Below the pieces are notes generated by a model. It did not search any database and was not told where the DNA came from. It saw only the letters and a program-made list of their open reading frames with translations. Of a stretch of 64,000 nucleotides of DNA, positions 50,626 to 59,459 are shown piece by piece; within the stretch, counting starts at the first letter, position 1, and each line of letters opens with the position of its first letter. Source of the stretch: Bin87 sp964347975. Lineage in GTDB: Bacteria > Chloroflexota > Dehalococcoidia > Lucifugimonadales > UBA3495. The stretch lies in contig CAYGAY010000001.1 in the NCBI GenBank assembly GCA_964347975.1, positions 310,001 to 374,000 of the forward strand, in the 5' to 3' direction. Made by a program: the position numbers and the translations under genes.

Positions 50626-52164
50626 TCAGTGGCGGAAGTGGCGCACCCCCGTGAACACCATGGCGATACCAGCCTGGTTGGCGGCGGCGATAACCTCGTC
50701 GTCGCGGATCGAGCCACCGGGTTGAACTATGGCGGTGATGCCGGCGGCGGCGGCCAGTTCGATGTTGTCGGGGAACGGGAAGAAGGCGTCGGAAGCCAGC
50801 ACACAGCCGGCCGCTTTCTCCCCGGCCGCCCGCTGGGACAGATGGACGCTGACCACGCGGTTGGGCTGGCCGGCCCCCATGCCGATCAAAGTCCGGTCCT
50901 TCACGAAGGCGATGGCGTTGGATTTGATGTGCTTGACGGCTTTCCACGCGAATGCGAGGTCGGCCAATTCAGCAGCGGAGGGGGCGCGCTCGGTCGCTGT
51001 GGTCCACGTGTGGGGGTCTTCCTCGATGGCGTCGGGGGTTTGCACCAACACGCCACCGCTGAGTGGGCGCACATCATAGGCGGCAGTCCCGGGAGTATCC
51101 TGCGCCGGCTCAACCTCCAAGATCCGGAGATTTCGTTTGCGCTGGAGAATCTCCAACGCGTCGCCGTCGTATGCCGGGGCGACCACAACTTCGTAGAACA
51201 CGGGATCCATGGCCGTCGCGGCGGCGGCGGTCACCGCGCGGTTGAAGCCGACGATGCCACCGAAAGCGGAAACCGGATCGCCTTCGTACGCGAGTTGATA
51301 AGCCTCGGCAACGTCGTCGCGGGATGCCAGACCACAGGGGTTGGCGTGTTTGATCACGCACACAGAAGGGTCTGCGTAATCGCTGACCGTGCGCCAAGCT
51401 GCATCGGCGTCCATCAGGTTGTTGAAGGACAGCTCCCGGCCATGCAACTGGTTAGCCCTGGCCAAGCCGCCGGCTCCGCCCACGGCAGGAACATAGAGCG
51501 CACCCCGCTGGTGGGGATTTTCGCCGTAGCGCAGGCTGGAAACACGGGTGAGGCCGATGGTTACCTGTCGGGGCATTTCGTCATCGACACCGGTGTCAGC
51601 GGCCAGGTACTCGGCCACGGCTGCATCGTAAATTGCGACGTGTTGGAAGGCTTTGGCGGCCAAACTGCGCCGTTGTCGCATGTCGAGACCGTCGCCGGCC
51701 AGGGCGTCTGCCACCCAACTGTAATCATCAGGATCAACTATAACGGCCACCGCTGGGAAGTTCTTGGCCGCGGCCCTGAGCATGGCAGGCCCGCCGATAT
51801 CGATGTTTTCCAGCGCGTCATCCAGTGCAACGCCAGCTTTGCTGATGGTGTCCACGAAGGGATAGAGGTTCACTACTACCGTGTCGATGGCGTCGATACC
51901 GTGTCGGCTGAGTTCATCCATATGGGCCGGAGAATCCCGCCTTGCGAGCAGGCCGCCGTGGATGACCGGGTGCAGGGTTTTGACCCGGCCCTCCAGGATT
52001 TCCGGGGAGCCGGTGATGTCTGACACTTGGCGCACGGGTACGCCGGCGTCGGTCAGACTGCGGTGGGTTCCTCCGGTACTGATCAACTCATAGCCGGCAC
52101 TGACCAGTCGCGCGCCCAAATCTTCAATACCGGTTTTGTCGAATACGCTGAGTAACGCTTTCAA
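50626..52164 (-). CDS. purH: Bifunctional AICAR transformylase / IMP cyclohydrolase
   Basis: 512 residues. N-terminal MGS-like cyclohydrolase (SVFDKTGIEDLG, STGGTHRSL, GRVKTLHPVIHGG) and C-terminal transformylase (LRYGENPHQ, KHANPCGLAS, FFPFPDNIE). It makes the last two steps to IMP. TTG start with GGAG about 11 bases upstream. It is in one unit with purF and purM. Confidence 0.97.
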   Translation of the reverse strand: MKALLSVFDKTGIEDLGARLVSAGYELISTGGTHRSLTDAGVPVRQVSDITGSPEILEGRVKTLHPVIHGGLLARRDSPAHMDELSRHGIDAIDTVVVNLYPFVDTISKAGVALDDALENIDIGGPAMLRAAAKNFPAVAVIVDPDDYSWVADALAGDGLDMRQRRSLAAKAFQHVAIYDAAVAEYLAADTGVDDEMPRQVTIGLTRVSSLRYGENPHQRGALYVPAVGGAGGLARANQLHGRELSFNNLMDADAAWRTVSDYADPSVCVIKHANPCGLASRDDVAEAYQLAYEGDPVSAFGGIVGFNRAVTAAAATAMDPVFYEVVVAPAYDGDALEILQRKRNLRILEVEPAQDTPGTAAYDVRPLSGGVLVQTPDAIEEDPHTWTTATERAPSAAELADLAFAWKAVKHIKSNAIAFVKDRTLIGMGAGQPNRVVSVHLSQRAAGEKAAGCVLASDAFFPFPDNIELAAAAGITAIVQPGGSIRDDEVIAAANQAGIAMVFTGVRHFRH

Positions 52165-52202
52165 GTTGCTGGAAATCTCCTTTTCAGTTTTCTGACGGGC
52201 CG

Positions 52203-52457
52203 TCAGATAGCCCCACCGCCCCCGTCAAAACCGCCGAATCCACCGCCCGGGTCACTCGGGTGATGGAAGTTTCCAGCGTCTCCATGATGAGGCAGGTATC
52301 CGGGGTCAGTGTTTGCGCCGGAGTCGTGTCCGTGTCCGGCAAACCACACCAGACCGAGCGGACCCCACGCCCACCAGGGTCTCATCCCGGCGGGAACGTC
52401 AACAACGTCAGGTTGTGAGCCGGCGCCGCGGCGACGGAACAGTTTCTTCATACCCAT
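52203..52457 (-). CDS. Small Gly/His-rich protein between purM and purH
   Basis: 84 residues starting MGMKKLFRRRGAG. A Trp-rich patch (WWAWGPLGLVWF), then HGHDSG, HHGDAGNFHHPSD and a Gly-rich end (GGGFGGFDGGGG). The His and Gly clusters could bind metal, but there is no known family. A purine-rich AGGGGGGAA precedes the ATG. It sits in the purine operon with 25-38 base gaps. Confidence 0.5.
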   Translation of the reverse strand: MGMKKLFRRRGAGSQPDVVDVPAGMRPWWAWGPLGLVWFAGHGHDSGANTDPGYLPHHGDAGNFHHPSDPGGGFGGFDGGGGAI

Positions 52458-52482
52458 GATGTGGTTCCCCCCTGCGGCGGAG

Positions 52483-53538
52483 CTAAATGGTGGTGAGGTT
52501 AGTTTGTGAATGACCTTCGCGTTCCACAATACAGCCGACTGCTAAGGCGTCAGGAATACTTGCCAGCAGCGCCCGCGCGCCGGCGTCGTCGCACACGGCG
52601 ACCATGCCCAGACCCATGTTGAACACACGATACATCTCAGTGTCGTCGATGCCGCCCGCTCGTTGGATAGCGCCAAACACTGGCGGCACGGGCCATGAAC
52701 CCACGCGGAACTCGGCGGTGGCGTCGTCGGGCAGAGCAGCCGGCATCTTGCCGGGCAACCCGCCACCAGTGATGTGACTCAGCGCTTTGACGTGAGTGAG
52801 ATGTGGGGTGAGGAGAGGATGATACGCGCGGTGGCGCACCATCAACTCGTCGCCCAGGTTGCGCGCCAAACCGGGCCAGGGGCGGTACAGCGCCGCAGGG
52901 TCGTCGTCGAGGTTGAATACCTTTCGAACCAACGAAAACCCGTTGGTATGAACACCGCTGGATGGTATTCCAATCAGATGGTCGCCCGGTACCACGTGGC
53001 GGGAGCCCAGCAGGAGGTTGCGCTCGGCAACCCCGACCACGAAGCCGGCCAAGTCGAAGTCGGTTTCAGAGTACACTCCCGGCAGTTGAGCCGTTTCCCC
53101 GCCGATGAGGGCGCATCCGGCCTCCCGGCAACCCCAGGCAATCCCCCTCATCAGCATTTCCAGCCGATGCTCGTCAAGCGCGCTAAAGGAAACATAGTCG
53201 AGGAAGAACAGAGGGCGAGCGCCTTTGGTCAGTATGTCGTTGACGTTGAGCGTGACAAGATCCTGGCCGACGCCCTCAAAATGCCCCAGTTGAGCGGCGA
53301 TCTTGAGCTTGGTGCCGACTCCGTCGGCGCTGGCCACCAGCACCGGGTCGTCGTAGCCGGATAACGCGAACAACCCGGCGAAACCACCGCTAGCGTCCAG
53401 AACCTCCGGTCCGTGGGTCATGGCGGCGAAGGCCCTGATGCGATCCTTCAGGCCGTCCATGGCCTCCAGAGAAACACCAGCGGCTTCATACGCGGACGAT
53501 CCGGGGTCGTCCAGGCGTGGTTCTCCCGCCGTCGTCAC
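52483..53538 (-). CDS. purM: Phosphoribosylformylglycinamidine cyclo-ligase
   Basis: 351 residues of the PurM/SelD fold: SADGVGTKLKIA, LVTLNVNDILTKGA, GGETAQLPGVY and SHITGGGLPG. Converts FGAM to AIR. GTG start overlaps the purF stop by 4 bases. Confidence 0.97.
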   Translation of the reverse strand: MTTAGEPRLDDPGSSAYEAAGVSLEAMDGLKDRIRAFAAMTHGPEVLDASGGFAGLFALSGYDDPVLVASADGVGTKLKIAAQLGHFEGVGQDLVTLNVNDILTKGARPLFFLDYVSFSALDEHRLEMLMRGIAWGCREAGCALIGGETAQLPGVYSETDFDLAGFVVGVAERNLLLGSRHVVPGDHLIGIPSSGVHTNGFSLVRKVFNLDDDPAALYRPWPGLARNLGDELMVRHRAYHPLLTPHLTHVKALSHITGGGLPGKMPAALPDDATAEFRVGSWPVPPVFGAIQRAGGIDDTEMYRVFNMGLGMVAVCDDAGARALLASIPDALAVGCIVEREGHSQTNLTTI

Positions 53539-54983
53539 GTCGTAACCGGTTCCAGCGCCTGCTTGGTCAATTCCAACTGCACCGGGACGGGATAATTACC
53601 CGTGAAGCAGGCGTCGCAGAACCCGCCCTGGGGGCCGCGGACCAATCCCATCAATCCTCCCACGCTGAGATAGCCCAAAGTGTCTGCTCCGGTGACGTCG
53701 CGAATTTCGGGAATGGTCTTGTTGGCGGCGATCAACTCGTGGCGTGTCGCCATGTCCACGCCCAGGTAGCAGGGATGCTTGATAGGAGGCGCGCACACGC
53801 GGAGGTGGATTTCGGCTGCGCCGGCCCGACGCAACAGCTCCACCACGTGAGGCGTCGTTGTGCCGCGCACGATGCTGTCATCTACCACTACCAGGCGCTT
53901 GCCGCGGAGCACCGCTGGCATGGGATTGAATTTTTGTCGCACACCACGGTCGCGACGGCGCTGCTCCGGTTCTATGAAGGTGCGCCCGACGTAACGGTTT
54001 CGCACCAGTCCGTTGGCGAAAGGAATGCCGGATTCCTGGGAGTAGCCCACGGCGGCGGAAGTGGAAGAATCCGGAATGCCGATCACCAAGTCGGCTTCAG
54101 CGGGATGCTCGCGAGCGAGTTGCGCGCCCATTTCTTCACGGACCTGGTGCATTAGCCTGTCGTCCATCACGCTGTCCGGTCGGGCGAAGTAGATCCATTC
54201 GAAAACGCATAAAGCCCGATTGCGACCGGATGCGCCTTCGTAAATCTCTGAGCGAACACCGTTCCGATCCACCACCACCACTTCGCCGGGTTGCAGTTCA
54301 CGGACGAACTCGGCCTGCATATGGTCCAAGGCGCAGGTTTCAGAGGCGGTCGCCCAACCATCGGGCAGGCGGCCCAGACACAACGGACGAATGCCCAGGG
54401 GATCGCGAGCCGCGATGACGGCATCGGGAGTCAACAACGCCAGGGAAAACGCTCCCTGCATCAGGCGCATACTGTAGAAAATGCGATCGGTCCAAGTTGC
54501 GCCGGGTGCATTGACGAGGAGATGGGCTATCGCCTCGCTATCGGTACTGGTCTCGAAATGACATCCCCAGCGCGTCTGTAGCAGTTCGCGCAACTGTAAC
54601 GAGTTGATGATGTTTCCATTGTGGGCCACGGCCAGCTGACCGTTAAGTCCGCTAACCAGCAAGGGCTGCGCGTTGGAGTGTCGGCTGGATCCGGTGGTGG
54701 AATAGCGAGTGTGCCCGATGGCCATTTCCCCGGCGAGGCGGTCAATGTCGCCATCGCGAAAAGCTTCGGACACCAAGCCCATCCCGGTGTGGACTTGTAT
54801 CTTTTCCGCGTCCACCGCGGCCACTCCCGCCGACTCCTGGCCGCGGTGCTGCAAGGCAAACAAGCCCACTGCCGCCAGGGATGCGCTGTGACCGCACTCC
54901 CGGTATATGCCCACTATTCCGCACTCTTCGCGCGGGTGGTCGAAGGCATCGGACCGGGATCCATTGACGATGCACCAGCTCAT
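53535..54983 (-). CDS. purF: Amidophosphoribosyltransferase
   Basis: 482 residues. A short propeptide precedes the nucleophile Cys in EECGIVGI, and the PRPP loop is VVVDDSIVRGTT. Such propeptides are cut to free Cys, as in the B. subtilis type; cysteines near the end (HPCYLGVD, CDACF) match the Fe-S-bearing type. It commits PRPP to purine synthesis. The gene appears leaderless (promoter at 54990-55018). Confidence 0.96.
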   Translation of the reverse strand: MSWCIVNGSRSDAFDHPREECGIVGIYRECGHSASLAAVGLFALQHRGQESAGVAAVDAEKIQVHTGMGLVSEAFRDGDIDRLAGEMAIGHTRYSTTGSSRHSNAQPLLVSGLNGQLAVAHNGNIINSLQLRELLQTRWGCHFETSTDSEAIAHLLVNAPGATWTDRIFYSMRLMQGAFSLALLTPDAVIAARDPLGIRPLCLGRLPDGWATASETCALDHMQAEFVRELQPGEVVVVDRNGVRSEIYEGASGRNRALCVFEWIYFARPDSVMDDRLMHQVREEMGAQLAREHPAEADLVIGIPDSSTSAAVGYSQESGIPFANGLVRNRYVGRTFIEPEQRRRDRGVRQKFNPMPAVLRGKRLVVVDDSIVRGTTTPHVVELLRRAGAAEIHLRVCAPPIKHPCYLGVDMATRHELIAANKTIPEIRDVTGADTLGYLSVGGLMGLVRGPQGGFCDACFTGNYPVPVQLELTKQALEPVTT

Positions 54984-54989
54984 GGTGGC

Positions 54990-55018
54990 ATTCTATTGGG
55001 CGGCCTAACCCAGGTCAA
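54990..55018 (-). promoter_or_regulatory. purF promoter, predicted leaderless
   Basis: Minus strand TTGACC (55013-55018), 17-base spacer, TAGAAT (54990-54995), with the purF ATG only 6 bases after. Confidence 0.7.
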
Positions 55019-55074
55019 CGGCAAAGGCACTCAATTGCGGGCGGTTGCGCACGGTGACGTGTCAACCGCAAGGT

Positions 55075-55830
55075 TCAGTCGCGTTCGGGGATGATCTGGA
55101 CCTTGCGGCCCTCCCCGTAGCCGACACTTTCGGTACGAACGCCGCCTCGCTCGCCCAAATAGAGATGTATTACCCGGCGGTCCGATGGGGTCATGGGTTC
55201 CAGAGTGATGCTGCGGCCCGTTTGGACGACCCGATTGGCGACGCGGTCCGCCATCTCCCGAAGGGAGTCCTCGCGGCGGCTCCGGTATTGTTCAACATCC
55301 AGCGCGACCCGGATGTCCTGATCGAGCTGCTGGCGGACGATGCTCTGCACGATAAACTGCAACGATTGCAGGGTGTTGCCTCTACGCCCGATAAGCAGCC
55401 CGGAATCGGGCCCATGAATGTCGATGACAGGCCCGCCGGCCAGTTCATCGTGTTCAGAGCGGAGGCTAACGTCAACTTCCGCGCCGACGATGTTCAGGAT
55501 GCGCTCTACTGATTGGATTGCGAGACCGGCCGGTGTTTCCGGGGCCGGGCGAGGCGGGGTTTCAGGCGGGGCGCCGCTTACCTGGGTTTCCGCTTCGAGC
55601 TCGTCCGCGGCATCATAAGCATCATCGTCGTAGTGAGTGTCTTCTTCCGCAGAGTCGGCGGCGAGCCGGGTAACTCGAACCTCGGCCAGCTCTCCACCGA
55701 TCCCCAGGAAACCCTGGCGGCCTCTATTTAGTATTTCGACCTCTACCTCGCTGCGGTCGGCGCCGAGAGCTGCGAGCGCCAGTTCTTCGGCCTCTTCTAC
55801 GGTTCTCCCGGTTTGCACTATCTGATCCAT
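55075..55830 (-). CDS. jag: Jag/KhpB (EloR) RNA-binding protein
   Basis: 251 residues: Jag-N domain (VEEAEELALAALGADRSEVEVEI, RQGFLGIG), an acidic linker, a KH domain (IHGPDSGLLIGRRGNTLQSLQFIV) and an R3H-like end (MTPSDRRVIHLYL). In Firmicutes it helps control cell elongation and RNA binding. It starts at 55830, inside the end of yidC (107-base overlap), with AGGAG about 11 bases upstream. Confidence 0.92.
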   Translation of the reverse strand: MDQIVQTGRTVEEAEELALAALGADRSEVEVEILNRGRQGFLGIGGELAEVRVTRLAADSAEEDTHYDDDAYDAADELEAETQVSGAPPETPPRPAPETPAGLAIQSVERILNIVGAEVDVSLRSEHDELAGGPVIDIHGPDSGLLIGRRGNTLQSLQFIVQSIVRQQLDQDIRVALDVEQYRSRREDSLREMADRVANRVVQTGRSITLEPMTPSDRRVIHLYLGERGGVRTESVGYGEGRKVQIIPERD

Positions 55831-56653
55831 CGGGTCTATTCTCCTGCGGTTCGGGAGCCGGCGTCACCGGCGCGACTTCTTCGGTCTCGCCCCCACGACG
55901 CGGGAACAACGGGAAAAGCGGCCCCCAACCGGTGATAAAGTACTGGATACCAATGCCGATGAGATTGGAGACCACCCAGTAGAGGGGCAATCCACTGGGC
56001 CAACCCAAGGAAAAGGCCCCAAGGAAAATGGGCATCATCCACAACATCATCGTTTGACTTGACTGCTGACGGGGATCGGGTGACGGCATCTGGGTCATCT
56101 TCTGTTGCACCCAAGTGGTTACCGCCACCAATATAGGCATCACGATGGGAGATGGATCGGGCCGGCTCAAGTCCAGCCACAAAAAGCCGTTGTTGACCGG
56201 TACAGCAGCGTGGATGGGTACGAAGGTGATCCACGAATACAGCTTGTCCGACAGGTTCACCAGGTCTTCCGGATTGTTGAACAGCGTCAGGATCAGGACG
56301 CGGAACAGGCCGATCAGGATGGGCATTTGGACGATCAACGGTCCCAAGCACCCTATCGGGTTGACGCCGCTTTCCCGATAAAGCCGCATGGTTTCCTGGG
56401 ACGTGCGCTGCCGATCGCCGGCGTAACGCTCCTGGATCTCGCGCACACGGGGTTGCATTGCGGTCATGGCGCGCATCTGGCGCAGTTGGCGCACCGTCAG
56501 CGGGATGGTGACCACCCGAACCAGCACTGTGAAGGCGATGATAGCCACGCCCATCTGGGAGAAGCAGACCACGTACAACACCAGCAGGGTGTTGAGCATG
56601 GGCCGAATGATGATCTCGTTCCACAGCAGAACGAATATGGAGAAGAATTCCAC
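55724..56653 (-). CDS. yidC: Membrane insertase YidC/Oxa1
   Basis: 309 residues. Several membrane helices and the YidC core (LTVRQLRQMRAMTAMQPRVREIQERY, GPLIVQMPILIGLF). The C-terminal tail is Arg-rich (NRRRGRRTGARSSRRRPQRG), as in YidC proteins that contact ribosomes. GTG start. This Arg tail is encoded in the 107-base overlap with jag. Confidence 0.95.
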   Translation of the reverse strand: MEFFSIFVLLWNEIIIRPMLNTLLVLYVVCFSQMGVAIIAFTVLVRVVTIPLTVRQLRQMRAMTAMQPRVREIQERYAGDRQRTSQETMRLYRESGVNPIGCLGPLIVQMPILIGLFRVLILTLFNNPEDLVNLSDKLYSWITFVPIHAAVPVNNGFLWLDLSRPDPSPIVMPILVAVTTWVQQKMTQMPSPDPRQQSSQTMMLWMMPIFLGAFSLGWPSGLPLYWVVSNLIGIGIQYFITGWGPLFPLFPRRGGETEEVAPVTPAPEPQENRPDGSDSANRENRRRGRRTGARSSRRRPQRGRGRNTK

Positions 56654-56756
56654 TGGCGTTGACCTATGTCGTCATAGCGCGGTTAGTCGGTTGAGGGGCT
56701 TCCGGCACGTAGATTAATTCCCCGGTTTCGAGCGTTGGGATCGGATGACGCAAACG

Positions 56757-58007
56757 TCAGTTGCACCGGGTGTTTTCGCTGGTGTCGTAGCACCACATGA
56801 TATTGATGCCGGACCGCACCTGAACTCGGCGGACCTTGCCGTCGTCCGACCCGATGTACACCGAATCGGGCGGATCGGTAATCCCGGCGGACCGGTTGCT
56901 GGCGACGATCAACGGCGCTTTGATTTCGGCGTCGCCCACGGTTAGGGAGGCAATCTCCTGCGCTGGGCCGTGATCCGATACGGAGGCGCGGAGCACCGCC
57001 AACTTGCCCTCCACCGTGCCTACCACCAGACCCCGTTCCAGGAGTATTGGGTTGGCAACAATGGGCGACCCCACATCGTACGCCCAGAGCAGTGTTCCGT
57101 TGGCATCGAGCGCGTACACCTTTCCATCCATGGACGGGGCGAAAATGGCGCGCTCGGAAGCGACCGGGGTCGCCCACCACCAATTGGCGGCTTCGTGTTG
57201 CCAACGGGGTTGGCCGTCATTGAGGCCCAGGGCATAAATCTGCCGGTCGAAAGAGCCAACGATCAACAAATTGTTGAAGATCAGCGGCGTGGCGACGATG
57301 GCGCCACCAGTTTCATACCGCCATTTTTCCGCGCCGGTGGTCAGGTCCACGGCGTAAACGGTTCCGTTTTGCGATCCGAAGTAGGCCACTCCATTGCGGA
57401 GAACCGGGGTGGACCAGATCTCGCCACTCGGCTCGGTCCGAAAAGGCGACCAGCGCAACGCTTCTCCAGTCAGAGCGTTGTAGGCATACAGGCCACCGTC
57501 TTCAGAACCTACCGCAACGATACCGCCGGCTTCGTCCAGCCCGGGACTTCCAACCAACGGCGTCATGTCCTCGGCCTCTATGTTTGGCTTGCGCCAGACT
57601 ACTGCCACGGGGCCGCCCGCGGCAGGTGGGTCGAAAGCGTACAGGAAGCCGTCAATGCCGGCGACGTACAGATAGCGACCTACCGCGGGAGGGTTATAGG
57701 CTCCGTGGAACCCCTTGTCCGCCCCGATTGTAGAGATCCAGCGGGTGCTGACGCCGTCCGGCCCCAAGTCATTCAGGGCGTAGAGCTGACCTTGCAGCGT
57801 CGTCGCGTACACTACGCCGCTGGTGGCGGCCACCGAACCCCAACCGCGGGTCGATGCCCCCAAGTCTCGCGCGCATCCGGTGGCGGCCAGACACAAAAGC
57901 CCAGCCAACGCCAAAAGCGCCGAAAATCGCCAAAGCGAGGAGGTGTTTCGATTGCGCGGCGTGACCGCAGGGTTGCGGGAGGGCGGGAAAAGGTATGACA
58001 TGTTCAA
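56757..58007 (-). CDS. PQQ-like beta-propeller lipoprotein (BamB-like)
   Basis: 416 residues. Signal with lipobox (CLAATGC) after a hydrophobic segment. The rest repeats the beta-propeller pattern GxVYA(V/L)(D/N)xxTGxxxW (several copies, e.g. NGTVYAVDLTTGAEKWRY). It sits between yidD and yidC, which suggests a role near membrane protein insertion. A true BamB role is uncertain since Chloroflexota are largely monoderm. ATG 58001 is an alternative start. Confidence 0.82.
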   Translation of the reverse strand: MNMSYLFPPSRNPAVTPRNRNTSSLWRFSALLALAGLLCLAATGCARDLGASTRGWGSVAATSGVVYATTLQGQLYALNDLGPDGVSTRWISTIGADKGFHGAYNPPAVGRYLYVAGIDGFLYAFDPPAAGGPVAVVWRKPNIEAEDMTPLVGSPGLDEAGGIVAVGSEDGGLYAYNALTGEALRWSPFRTEPSGEIWSTPVLRNGVAYFGSQNGTVYAVDLTTGAEKWRYETGGAIVATPLIFNNLLIVGSFDRQIYALGLNDGQPRWQHEAANWWWATPVASERAIFAPSMDGKVYALDANGTLLWAYDVGSPIVANPILLERGLVVGTVEGKLAVLRASVSDHGPAQEIASLTVGDAEIKAPLIVASNRSAGITDPPDSVYIGSDDGKVRRVQVRSGINIMWCYDTSENTRCN

Positions 58008-58010
58008 AGA

Positions 58011-58220
58011 TCAGGTAACCGGGTCGTATCCAGCGCCGCCCATGGGCCGGCAGCGCAAGATCCGGCGGAACCCGAGCCAACTCCCTCTTACGAATCCGTA
58101 ACGGGTTATGGCATCGGCGGTGTACTGCGAGCAAGTGGGTTGGTAACGACAGAGACCCGGCCAATAAGGGGACAATATCAGCTGGTACAGATGGATTGAG
58201 CCGATGGCTATGCGTCTCAT
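58011..58220 (-). CDS. yidD: Membrane protein insertion efficiency factor YidD
   Basis: 69 residues, LILSPYWPGLCRYQPTCSQYTADAI..., the YidD hallmark with the three cysteines. Short amphipathic membrane helper near yidC. It overlaps rnpA by 4 bases. Confidence 0.95.
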   Translation of the reverse strand: MRRIAIGSIHLYQLILSPYWPGLCRYQPTCSQYTADAITRYGFVRGSWLGFRRILRCRPMGGAGYDPVT

Positions 58221-58594
58221 GCAGTACCGTCCGGGGGGAAAGGTTTCTGGGAGGAGTCGGCGCGAGGCCCGCCCAGCGGGGTTCGCCGTATCAGGTTGTG
58301 CGCGGCCGTTCGCAATCGATTGAAGTCAGCTTCGCCGGCCCCACGTCGGGCGATGAGTATGGTATCCCATCCGGAGGCAGTGTCGGCATTGCGGATCGTT
58401 TCGCGCAACCGGCGTTTCACTTTGTTTCGCACCACGGCTTTGCCGACCCGTTTGCCGACTACGAAACAATATCGATTGTGGTCAAGATTGTTCGGCAACA
58501 GGCGAACCACCAGGAGACCATTGGCCGCGCTTCGCCCCTGGCGATGAATTTCGGAGATGCGCTTTTGACTGCCGAGCCGGTGACGTTTCTGCAT
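58217..58594 (-). CDS. rnpA: Ribonuclease P protein component
   Basis: 125 residues. RnpA core (NRYCFVVGKRVGKAVVRNKVKRRLRE) with the family RNR-like basic motif. It binds the RNase P RNA. I chose ATG 58594 because MQKRHRLGSQKRISEIHR fits; the upstream open frame runs antisense-like into rpmH. It overlaps yidD by 4 bases. Confidence 0.95.
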   Translation of the reverse strand: MQKRHRLGSQKRISEIHRQGRSAANGLLVVRLLPNNLDHNRYCFVVGKRVGKAVVRNKVKRRLRETIRNADTASGWDTILIARRGAGEADFNRLRTAAHNLIRRTPLGGPRADSSQKPFPPDGTA

Positions 58595-58646
58595 CGCACA
58601 AACGCAACCGGCTATGACGCCTTGCGAATTCGCGCTGGCCAAGGGA

Positions 58647-58784
58647 TTAGACGGCCAGCCGATGCCGGCCCTTGAACCGGCGACGGCGCAAAACCGCGCG
58701 ACCATCGGAGGTGCGGGAACGAGAGCGAAAGCCATGCACCCGGGCACGGCGGCGCTTTTTGGGCTGATAAGTGCGTTTCGGCAT
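58647..58784 (-). CDS. rpmH: 50S ribosomal protein L34
   Basis: 45 residues, MPKRTYQPKKRRRARVHGF then SRSRTSDGRAVLRRRRFKGR, a canonical L34. GGAG lies 7 bases before the ATG and a strong promoter just upstream. First gene of the rpmH-rnpA-yidD-yidC-jag cluster that often borders the replication origin. Confidence 0.97.
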   Translation of the reverse strand: MPKRTYQPKKRRRARVHGFRSRSRTSDGRAVLRRRRFKGRHRLAV

Positions 58785-58806
58785 TGTTTAACTCCGATGT
58801 CAATTT

Positions 58807-58835
58807 ATGGTACTGCCAAACCCTAATTGCGTCAA
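58807..58835 (-). promoter_or_regulatory. rpmH promoter
   Basis: Minus strand TTGACG (58830-58835), 17-base spacer, TACCAT (58807-58812); the ATG follows after 22 bases. Confidence 0.65.
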
Positions 58836-58999
58836 GAAATCCTGAGATCCCCGAACCGCTCACACCAGGCGAAACGACGCCTCAAAATTCCTATGTGCCG
58901 CAGTCCGGCCGGACGCTATCGGGCGAACGAACCCGGTGTGGAAATCAGACGGCGTTGCGTATTCGGTCCGCAGATGGGATTGAAAGTCCATTTTGGCGG

Positions 59000-59028
59000 T
59001 TACGCCTGGCGCGTCGCCGGGTTATAAT
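59000..59028 (+). promoter_or_regulatory. Promoter of the small membrane-protein gene
   Basis: Perfect -10 TATAAT at 59023-59028; a poor -35 (TTACGC) 17 bases before. ATG at 59076. Confidence 0.45.
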
Positions 59029-59075
59029 CGCTGCCAGATGGACGATTGAGGCCCTCTCTCACGGGTAGTGTGACG

Positions 59076-59459
59076 ATGAAAGAACGCTACGAACAAGAAA
59101 TCGAGCAACTGCTGAGCGAGTTGGAATCTGAAACCGACGCTCCGGACACAACGCCTCCGAACGCCACGCCGCCGCTGGACGACCAACCATCTCCATTCGC
59201 GCCCCGTCCCAAGCAACGGACGCGGCTGATTTCTCCCACCAAATTGGCGGTGGTGGGAGGGGCGGTGGCCGTGCTGGGTCTTCTGGTGCCGCATTTCGTC
59301 GGGCTTTCGATGGCTGGCATGGCGATCATGGTGGCGGCCGTGGCGTGGATGATCTATCAGCGGTTGGGTTCCCAGCAAGGGCAATACTGGCGCGGCCGGC
59401 CGGTGGAATCTGAGCCGCAGAGCGGCTGGCAACGTTTTCGACGCTGGCTGTCGAAATAA
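59076..59459 (+). CDS. Small membrane protein with acidic N-terminal helix
   Basis: 127 residues. Opens MKERYEQEIEQLLSELE, an acidic helix, then a Pro/Thr linker, two hydrophobic segments (AVVGGAVAVLGLLVPHFVGL and MAGMAIMVAAVAWMIY) and a basic end. Similar YEQEIEQ openings occur in uncharacterised Chloroflexota proteins next to this cluster. The stop directly abuts the ggt stop (convergent). Confidence 0.65.
   Translation: MKERYEQEIEQLLSELESETDAPDTTPPNATPPLDDQPSPFAPRPKQRTRLISPTKLAVVGGAVAVLGLLVPHFVGLSMAGMAIMVAAVAWMIYQRLGSQQGQYWRGRPVESEPQSGWQRFRRWLSK

Noticed and set aside
50629..52023. A 464-codon open frame antisense to purH
   Set aside because: Gly/Val/His-rich mirror of a strongly conserved gene, with no recognisable domain.
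58785..59075. Replication origin next to rpmH
   Set aside because: The rpmH-rnpA cluster often borders oriC, but I saw no cluster of TTATNCACA-like DnaA boxes and no dnaA gene in this stretch.
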